A DNA stretch of 6,490 nt from Candidatus Poribacteria bacterium (GTDB lineage: Bacteria > Poribacteria > DTPJ01), in the NCBI GenBank assembly GCA_011334435.1, contig DTPJ01000100.1:1-6490 (forward strand), written 5' to 3'. The position numbers were made by a program, and so were the translations under genes. The notes under the pieces are model-generated. The model was not told the DNA's origin and ran no database searches. It saw only the letters and a list, made by a program, of their open reading frames with translations. The number at the start of each line of letters is the position of its first letter. The stretch's first letter is position 1. Shown here one piece after another: positions 1 to 4,802 of this stretch.

Positions 1-110
1 GGACCAAGTAAACTGAAGAATTCTCCATCATTGATAATCAGGTCTATATCTTTGACAGCGACAAAATCGCCAAACTTTTTGCTTATATTGGACAATCTAA
101 CGGAAGACAT
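1..110 (-). CDS. ABC transporter ATP-binding protein, N-terminal fragment
   Basis: This is the first 37 codons of an ABC transporter ATPase, the cytoplasmic subunit that would power import of the ligand caught by the binding protein encoded just upstream. The translation begins MSSVRLSNISKKFGDF and reaches ...GEFFSLLGP at the window edge. That is the standard N-terminus of importer ATPases (MalK/PotA/FbpC type). F13 sits where the adenine-stacking A-loop aromatic is expected, and LLGP is the strand leading into the Walker A P-loop, which itself lies outside the window. The ATG at 110-108 is the only possible start, because an in-frame TAA lies three codons upstream (119-117). Only 16 bases separate it from the stop of the binding-protein gene, so the two are very likely co-transcribed. 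No Shine-Dalgarno sequence is visible in front of the ATG, so translation may depend on coupling. The missing part prevents a substrate-class call. Confidence 0.9.
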   Translation of the reverse strand, partial: MSSVRLSNISKKFGDFVAVKDIDLIINDGEFFSLLG

Positions 111-126
111 GAATAATTAGAATATA

Positions 127-1212
127 TTAGTAGTTAGTTTTTAGTAGGCTTTTTTGGTATTGTTTCCCTTTGTTTTTAATGTTTTGTTCCCAATATTTCA
201 TCCATTCATCTGATTTTTTAGAAAATACTTCCCAATCTATATCCATTGGAACAATTGAGGCATCAGTTATCCACTTTGGCAAAAGCTCCTTAGGGATGTC
301 ATTTCTGGTAGGTATGCGATAGTGTTCTTTAGCGAGAATTATTAGGCTTTCCTGCGTATTAACGAATTCATAATATAATTTTGCAGATTCAAAATGTTTG
401 CAATTGGCAACAATGGCAATCCCTTCCGTCACGATTGGCGTCCCACTTTTAGGTATAACGTATCCGAAGGGATAATTCTTTGCAGTCGCTTGAAAAACCA
501 TGTCAGGCATATTCCAAATAGTGAGTAAGCCTTCGCCACGAGCGAGTTTTTGTTGCATCATTGTTGGACTTGACGCATATTCTTTTGTGTTGGCATCAAG
601 TTTTAATAGCCATTCATATCCTTTGGTCGGATCGCCAGTATCTTTATAAAATCGCCAGATCATAGCACAAAAGATCGTTCTCATCGTCCCAGAAGCTAAT
701 GGATAGCGAATTATTATCTTGTCCTTCCACTTTGGCAATAGCAACTCATCCCAATCTTTCGGCACTTCCGATTCTTTTAGCAAATGATTGTTGTATCCTA
801 TAACTTCTGGCGTAAGAAATGTGCCGAACCATAGGTCATTAGGGTCTTTATATCTATGATCAATAGCATTAGCCCATGATGGAGTATATTTTTGTAATAG
901 ACCATCTTTAACTGCATCCATAAATGAAGTAGATGGTGCGCCCCACCACACATCACACTGTGGATTTTCACGCTCTGATCTTATCCTATCAAGGATGTCC
1001 TGAGAGCCAATATCTATCCATTGCACGTCAATATCGGGATATTTGGCTTCAAAGAGTTTTTCAAATTGCGTCATTATATCTACACCATGAGGGGAATAGA
1101 CAACGACGATTTTTTTTGATTTGCCCTTGTTGCCACATCCAAAGATAAATAGGGCAATAAAAATTATGATGATAACAATGATAAAAAATAATAATTTCCT
1201 CATTTTGTTCAT
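127..1212 (-). CDS. ABC transporter substrate-binding lipoprotein, extracellular solute-binding family 1/6-like
   Basis: A 361-residue binding protein that would capture a solute outside the inner membrane and pass it to an ABC importer. The N-terminus is Met-Asn-Lys-Met-Arg-Lys, then a very isoleucine-rich hydrophobic stretch (residues 7-24) and a lipobox-like I23-F24-G25-C26. It is therefore predicted to be a lipoprotein anchored through C26. The mature part has the class II fold signature: KIVVVYSPHG near 34-43, DVWWGAP at 87-93, a hinge around PLASGTMRT (171-179), and a C-terminal segment where PTRNDIP (301-307) follows a helix. These features match the FbpA/PotD/thiamine/aminoethylphosphonate group. 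The adjacent tyrosine pair typical of FbpA iron sites is not evident where expected, although Tyr280-Tyr281 occurs in a helix, so iron is not assured. A TAA directly precedes the ATG at 1212, so translation starts there or at Met4. No SD site is visible. The ATPase gene follows by 16 bases; no permease is in view. The ligand is unknown. Confidence 0.88.
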   Translation of the reverse strand: MNKMRKLLFFIIVIIIIFIALFIFGCGNKGKSKKIVVVYSPHGVDIMTQFEKLFEAKYPDIDVQWIDIGSQDILDRIRSERENPQCDVWWGAPSTSFMDAVKDGLLQKYTPSWANAIDHRYKDPNDLWFGTFLTPEVIGYNNHLLKESEVPKDWDELLLPKWKDKIIIRYPLASGTMRTIFCAMIWRFYKDTGDPTKGYEWLLKLDANTKEYASSPTMMQQKLARGEGLLTIWNMPDMVFQATAKNYPFGYVIPKSGTPIVTEGIAIVANCKHFESAKLYYEFVNTQESLIILAKEHYRIPTRNDIPKELLPKWITDASIVPMDIDWEVFSKKSDEWMKYWEQNIKNKGKQYQKSLLKTNY

Positions 1213-1258
1213 TTATTGTTTTTTAATTGTCTTCTTTTTAAGCAGAAAGGATATGATA

Positions 1259-1286
1259 ACTGGATGCTGATTATCCAACATCCAGT
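1259..1286 (-). other. intercistronic stem-loop
   Basis: The sequence shows a perfect 8-base inverted repeat, ACTGGATG (1286-1279) and CATCCAGT (1266-1259), around a 12-base loop. It lies in the 83-base gap between the isomerase stop and the binding-protein start. The outer flanks (AT before, TAT after) can extend the stem with one bulge. No run of T follows on the minus strand, so it is not a classical intrinsic terminator. It could slow 3' decay of the upstream message or weaken read-through into the transporter genes; that role is inference. Confidence 0.5.
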
Positions 1287-1295
1287 ATTCAGAAC

Positions 1296-2048
1296 TTATT
1301 TGCCCATCTTTTTAAGATTTTGTAGGCATCTTTCAACGCATTCCAAAGGCGGATAGGCATAACTTTCTTGCTCAACGATATACCATTCAGTTCCACCTAT
1401 TGTCTCGCAAAGCCTGAAAATGTCATTCCAGCGGACTTCATCTTCACCTATAAGTGCTTTATCGTTAGTTTTTGAGAATGCTTTGAGATGGACTGTTTTA
1501 GCACGACCTGGATATTTTTCCAAGAAAGGCACAGAATCTGCCCCGCCATGAAGTGAATTCCCTGTATCAATCTGCATCACAACTTCGGGAACAGTATTGC
1601 TGAAAAATATGTCCCACGGAAGTTCACCTTCCATTGGTGCAAATTCAATGCTATGATTATGATAACCGGTAAACATGCCTTCTGGCTTCAATCTTTCTGC
1701 GATCTCGTTGAACAATTTAGCTGTCTCAAGCCATGCGGATTTTGAATTACGTCTTGACTCTGGTAAACCAGGGACTATCAAGAATTTGTTGCCAAGTGTG
1801 CGATGAAATTCTACTGTTTTCTTTAGCTCATCACCTAAAAGCGTTTCAAGTCCGATATGTGCACCGGCAACTTTTAGCCCTAAATCGTCAAGCATTTTTC
1901 GTATCTCTTTGGCATCATAACCATAGTAACCAGCGAAATCTACACCTTCGTAGCCCATTTTCGCCACTGCTTTTAAGACACCGGGAAAATCTTTGGCGCA
2001 ATCTTCACGCACCGAATATAATTGTAGTGCTATCGGTATTCTTGCCAT
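1296..2048 (-). CDS. sugar phosphate isomerase/epimerase family protein (AP-endonuclease-2-like TIM barrel)
   Basis: A 250-residue cytoplasmic enzyme of the xylose isomerase-like TIM-barrel superfamily (PF01261). Its members isomerise or epimerise sugars, inositols and related polyols using a divalent metal. The start, MARIPIALQLYSVRED, is the usual first strand of this family. The four expected metal ligands are visible: E135 in HNHSIEF, D161 in QIDTGN, H187 in TVHLKA and E226 in YIVEQE. H130 and H132 lie next to the first ligand. The length is normal and no domain is missing. An AGGAG site (2060-2056) seven bases before the ATG fixes the start. It follows the GH36 gene by 112 bases, a gap holding a possible promoter of its own, and precedes the transporter genes by 83 bases. 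It probably processes a sugar released by the glycosidase, but members of this family cannot be given a substrate from sequence alone. It has no signal peptide. Confidence 0.88.
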   Translation of the reverse strand: MARIPIALQLYSVREDCAKDFPGVLKAVAKMGYEGVDFAGYYGYDAKEIRKMLDDLGLKVAGAHIGLETLLGDELKKTVEFHRTLGNKFLIVPGLPESRRNSKSAWLETAKLFNEIAERLKPEGMFTGYHNHSIEFAPMEGELPWDIFFSNTVPEVVMQIDTGNSLHGGADSVPFLEKYPGRAKTVHLKAFSKTNDKALIGEDEVRWNDIFRLCETIGGTEWYIVEQESYAYPPLECVERCLQNLKKMGK

Positions 2049-2116
2049 ATTTCTACTCCTTCTATGATAGCAAACCCATTGCTTTATTATTAAAGCTAAT
2101 ACTCGTAACTAAACAG

Positions 2117-2145
2117 ATTTTATCATCTTTTCTGATCTAATGCAA
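2117..2145 (-). promoter_or_regulatory. candidate sigma70 promoter for the isomerase gene
   Basis: On the minus strand TTGCAT (2145-2140) and TAAAAT (2122-2117) are separated by exactly 17 bases. The -10 matches consensus at five of six positions, the -35 at only three. It lies about 70 bases before the isomerase ATG, inside the 112-base gap after the GH36 stop. In such AT-rich DNA this could be chance, and the gene may simply be read through from the GH36 promoter. Confidence 0.3.
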
Positions 2146-2160
2146 TAATTTTTATAATGC

Positions 2161-4362
2161 TTAATTAAATTCAATTTCCCATGATAGCTTGGCTTCGTTG
2201 AACATCAAGTCCATCGCCCAAAGTCCGCCGTTTTGCCTTTGTATAGGATTAGATGATCGCTTTATCTGACATCTCTGAGGGATGTTAAAATATGCCTTGC
2301 CTTTAATGCCTTTTGCGCGTGAGAATGTCCCAGATAGTTTTTTCGCATTCTCATCCCAACTAATATCAATCAATTCAGCCTGCCCCTGAGATAGATGAAG
2401 ATTTGTCCCAACATATTGCGGTCTATCTTGTGATCGCCAAAAAGAAAATAGCCTGCCAGATAATCCTGGGACCAAAAAACTTGCCGATTCTGAGCTAATT
2501 CCGACAAATTGCTCTGTCCAAAATTCCCTTATGATATATTCACCATCAAGCAGTCCTAATTCTTTTAGAGACAGATTTATTTGTCTTTGATTTTCATCAA
2601 AATTAAACAAAGCCAATAAATCCCATTCAATACCAGCAGACGAACATTTGATATGCCATATATCTGGCATTTCAGACGTGAAAAGGTTAATAGGACGTGC
2701 AGGTTTTGGAAAAGGTGGAATACTCTGTTGCATCATGATAATTCGCTCTTCTGGAAGCTTGGTGAGATCGTCTGAAAACATAATGCTTGATCCAGACAAC
2801 GCAAGCATCATTACCCTTAATCTGCATTCTTCCGTTCCTGCATGTGCGCGTATTGAGAGGTCGCAGGCATCGTGAACGTAAAGTTCATGGAGATAATATT
2901 GTGCGGATGACATTCTGAAAACTTCTTTTAAGACGTTCCAAGTGGTCGCTCCTGCGTCTAATGTGTCACTCGTAGCGAACACACCATCAGCTAATCCAAT
3001 AGATAGTAATGGAGGAGTTTGACAATATCGGACATAGGCATCTTCTCCTGCACCTTCACGGACAGCCTGCATAGCCTTTTGAAGTGGTGTCCAACCCCTG
3101 ACAGCTTTCGGGTCTTCGGGATATAGGTTTTCGCCCGCACAGCCAGCGATAAAGTCTATTTTATAATATACTGATCCCTTTTTTGTCAATCTACGGAAAG
3201 TATCCACAATATATTTATAGGCATCAGGGTTAGTTGCATCCATCTGATATTGAGGAGGATTTGGCACCCAATACCATTTCCATGTCTCCTGAGGATTACC
3301 GTTTTGGTCTTTGAGAACCCAATTTGGATGTTCGTTAAATATCTTAGATGTCCCTGATACTTCTGTTGGAGCGATCCAAATACCAAGTTTTAGTCCAAGA
3401 TCGTTTAAGTCTTTTGCCAAACCTTCAAGCCCTTTGGGATAATCCTTTTCGTCCTCGTCCCAATCACCGCAAATATCCCCTGTTTGCCAACCATGATCCA
3501 AAAGCATTATATCCATGCCTAAATCTCTAAATCTATCTGCAACAACTCGGGCATTAGCCATAGTGAACTCATGGCTTATCGGCATCCTAATAGCATACCA
3601 AGAACACCAACCGATCGTCGGATTAGTTTTCCTAGGCGGGTCTATCTCAGCGATTAAGCTTGCATAAGATTCTAACAATGTAAAAGGATTTTTATCTACC
3701 TGTAATATCAATAAATCTGTCTCAACACAATCTTTTGGCGATAGTTTTATCCCATTAAATCTTGCTATACCATCAACCCTCACCTCGTCTGATTCATGGA
3801 GATAGTTTACCGATATTATTGGGCGATTTGTCTTTCCTGTAAGGAATCCTATACAAACTGAGCCATTTTTACTTGCAAGAGTTGCCATACCATTACTGCT
3901 TGCATGGAAATCTTTTTTCCCATTCTCATCTTTGACAACTAATGGAACTACTGTTGGATGTGCAATTCCATGAGCGATATGTGCTTTGATCTCATCGTTT
4001 TCACAGCCAAAGTTGATATGGGCATCTCTCATCAAAACAAAATCATATATGCTTGCTGTCTCTGTCCCGTTATTTTCTAATCGCCCGAATAGACCAATGA
4101 GATTACGATCTGAGTAATATATAAAATGAACAGTTATATCTAATGACAGATCGTCAGAATATCCTGAAAAAATTATTTCGGCGTTTTTTCTATTCTCAAT
4201 TTGACTTTCTGATTTTTTCAATAAGTTTATTTTGAAAAGTTTTCCGTTCACATTGATAGAAGTTGTTATCCCTGAAATTTTGATGTCTGGACTGTGGAAG
4301 CAGACTGATAAACTGGAATCTTTTTCATTGAATGCTACGTCAATTTCTCTTTTGTCTAACAT
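2161..4362 (-). CDS. alpha-galactosidase-like glycoside hydrolase, GH36/melibiase type
   Basis: A 733-residue, apparently complete glycosidase. GH36 enzymes hydrolyse terminal alpha-galactosyl bonds (melibiose, raffinose and similar) with retention. An N-terminal beta-sandwich (about 1-240) is followed by a TIM barrel (about 245-550) and a C-terminal beta domain with an extra tail (about 560-733). Barrel landmarks are WCSWY (252-256), LDHGWQ (288-293), GDWDEDEKDYPKGL (299-312), and KID with D403 as the expected nucleophile. SDT with D466 is the likely acid/base, 63 residues on, close to the spacing in characterised GH36 enzymes. The pair of Asp before GWQ in many relatives is Asp289-His290 here, so specificity may differ. 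There is no signal peptide, so it should act in the cytoplasm on imported oligosaccharides. The start is supported by AAGGA repeats (4378-4369) ending six bases before the ATG. A strong promoter candidate lies about 100 bases upstream. Alpha-N-acetylgalactosaminidase or a transglycosylase related to raffinose synthase remain possible. Confidence 0.88.
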   Translation of the reverse strand: MLDKREIDVAFNEKDSSLSVCFHSPDIKISGITTSINVNGKLFKINLLKKSESQIENRKNAEIIFSGYSDDLSLDITVHFIYYSDRNLIGLFGRLENNGTETASIYDFVLMRDAHINFGCENDEIKAHIAHGIAHPTVVPLVVKDENGKKDFHASSNGMATLASKNGSVCIGFLTGKTNRPIISVNYLHESDEVRVDGIARFNGIKLSPKDCVETDLLILQVDKNPFTLLESYASLIAEIDPPRKTNPTIGWCSWYAIRMPISHEFTMANARVVADRFRDLGMDIMLLDHGWQTGDICGDWDEDEKDYPKGLEGLAKDLNDLGLKLGIWIAPTEVSGTSKIFNEHPNWVLKDQNGNPQETWKWYWVPNPPQYQMDATNPDAYKYIVDTFRRLTKKGSVYYKIDFIAGCAGENLYPEDPKAVRGWTPLQKAMQAVREGAGEDAYVRYCQTPPLLSIGLADGVFATSDTLDAGATTWNVLKEVFRMSSAQYYLHELYVHDACDLSIRAHAGTEECRLRVMMLALSGSSIMFSDDLTKLPEERIIMMQQSIPPFPKPARPINLFTSEMPDIWHIKCSSAGIEWDLLALFNFDENQRQINLSLKELGLLDGEYIIREFWTEQFVGISSESASFLVPGLSGRLFSFWRSQDRPQYVGTNLHLSQGQAELIDISWDENAKKLSGTFSRAKGIKGKAYFNIPQRCQIKRSSNPIQRQNGGLWAMDLMFNEAKLSWEIEFN

Positions 4363-4408
4363 TCTATTTCCTTTCCTTAATCGTTAAAAGAACAAAAAAA
4401 TAGTAGTA

Positions 4409-4569
4409 TTATATATTACCAACCATAAAATAAAAAATTATCCTAACAAGTATCATAGCAGAGACAATAATACCAGAAATAAATAAGATTGTCAATTTCT
4501 TGTTTATTTTTTCATTTTCCAAGGTTTCTTCTTCTCTAAAGGCGGACTCTGTCCTAAAAGCCTTTCCAT
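4409..4569 (-). pseudogene. possible small single-pass membrane protein, interrupted by a frame change
   Basis: I recognise no family here. An ATG at 4569 with an ideal AAGGAG eight bases upstream opens a 21-codon frame, MERLLGQSPPLEKKKPWKMK then K, which stops at TAA 4506-4504. The stop comes directly after an A6 run (4512-4507). One additional A, or a -1 slip, would continue the frame as INKKLTILFISGIIVSAM..., ending at TAA 4411-4409. The joined product is 53 residues: a basic, proline-containing cytoplasmic head and one transmembrane helix. That is a sensible small membrane-protein design, so the break may be a homopolymer sequencing error, a real mutation or programmed slippage. Against it, the downstream part overlaps a near-consensus promoter (4495-4467), and AT-rich DNA easily encodes hydrophobic stretches. 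It lies between the large membrane-protein gene and the GH36 gene, 46 bases before the latter. Confidence 0.35.
4467..4495 (-). promoter_or_regulatory. strong sigma70-type promoter for the GH36 gene
   Basis: The minus strand reads TTGACA (4495-4490, six of six), a 17-base spacer, and TATTAT (4472-4467, five of six). The spacer ends in TGG, giving an extended -10 (TGn). Transcription would start near 4460, leaving a leader of about 98 bases before the GH36 ATG at 4362. No riboswitch or attenuator fold is apparent in that leader, which is AT-rich with a T7 run. A perfect TATAAT also occurs at 4413-4408 but has only a poor -35 (TTTTTA). The promoter overlaps the second half of the interrupted short ORF. 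Confidence 0.6.
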
Positions 4570-4577
4570 CTCTATTT

Positions 4578-4583
4578 CTCCTT
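4578..4583 (-). promoter_or_regulatory. ribosome binding site of the short ORF
   Basis: AAGGAG (4583-4578), extended as AAAGGAG, stands eight bases before the ATG at 4569. It is among the best SD sites in the window and the main reason to take the otherwise tiny ORF behind it seriously. Confidence 0.5.
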
Positions 4584-4672
4584 TCTTTGAAACACTAAAC
4601 TCTGTAAATCCCTGTTACATTCGCTATTATGTGCATAAGGTTCATGAAATTAGGGATCAGTCACAGATTCAT

Positions 4673-4701
4673 ATTTTGGATAAAATGTATGCGAATTTCA
4701 A
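4673..4701 (-). promoter_or_regulatory. weaker promoter candidate upstream of the short ORF
   Basis: TTGAAA (4701-4696, five of six against TTGACA) is followed after 17 bases by CAAAAT (4678-4673, four of six against TATAAT). A transcript from here would start near 4665 and reach the SD site of the short ORF after about 80 bases. The -10 is mediocre and the region is AT-rich, so chance is a real possibility. Confidence 0.25.
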
Positions 4702-4732
4702 AGAACATCCTTCAGAATCCCTGTGATTATTG

Positions 4733-4783
4733 GGTTTCTACAATTTTTGCCGGATCAGATATATAAACGAACTATTAGAAACC
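4733..4783. repeat. 8-base inverted repeat with a 35-base centre
   Basis: GGTTTCTA (4733-4740) and TAGAAACC (4776-4783) are perfect reverse complements, 20 to 70 bases downstream of the stop of the membrane-protein gene on the minus strand. The centre is too long and AT-rich for a classical terminator. It could be a protein-binding site or a loose RNA hairpin, or it could be chance. Confidence 0.25.
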
Positions 4784-4802
4784 TTTCTATATAATTATTT
4801 CT

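Larger units (their letters stand above)
4570..4802 (-). other. non-coding gap after the large membrane-protein gene
   Basis: These 233 bases contain no convincing gene and no clear intrinsic terminator after the stop at 4803. A 15-codon ORF begins at an ATG preceded by GAAGG (minus strand, near 4705), but it shows nothing protein-like. Two copies of AATCCCTGT on the plus strand (4607-4615 and 4716-4724) give a faint hint of decayed repeat material. The promoter candidate at 4701-4673 and the inverted repeat at 4733-4783 are listed separately. Confidence 0.5.

Noticed and set aside
933..1148. Plus-strand ORF of 71 codons
   Set aside because: Lies entirely antisense to the well-supported binding-protein gene, has no family signature and no supporting context.
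1733..2140. Plus-strand ORF of 135 codons
   Set aside because: Antisense shadow of the isomerase gene running into its upstream gap; the composition is not protein-like and the metal-ligand motifs belong to the minus-strand frame.
2142..2160. Apparent hairpin GCATTAT...ATTATTGC after the GH36 stop as a terminator
   Set aside because: Only the outer three pairs and scattered inner A-T pairs match; the stem is interrupted and no T-run follows it.
3186..3386. Minus-strand ORF of 66 codons inside the GH36 gene
   Set aside because: Out of frame within the catalytic barrel, whose conserved motifs fix the true frame.
4363..4460. Riboswitch or attenuator in the GH36 leader
   Set aside because: The leader is AT-rich with no conserved riboswitch-like core, no competing hairpins and no terminator stem.
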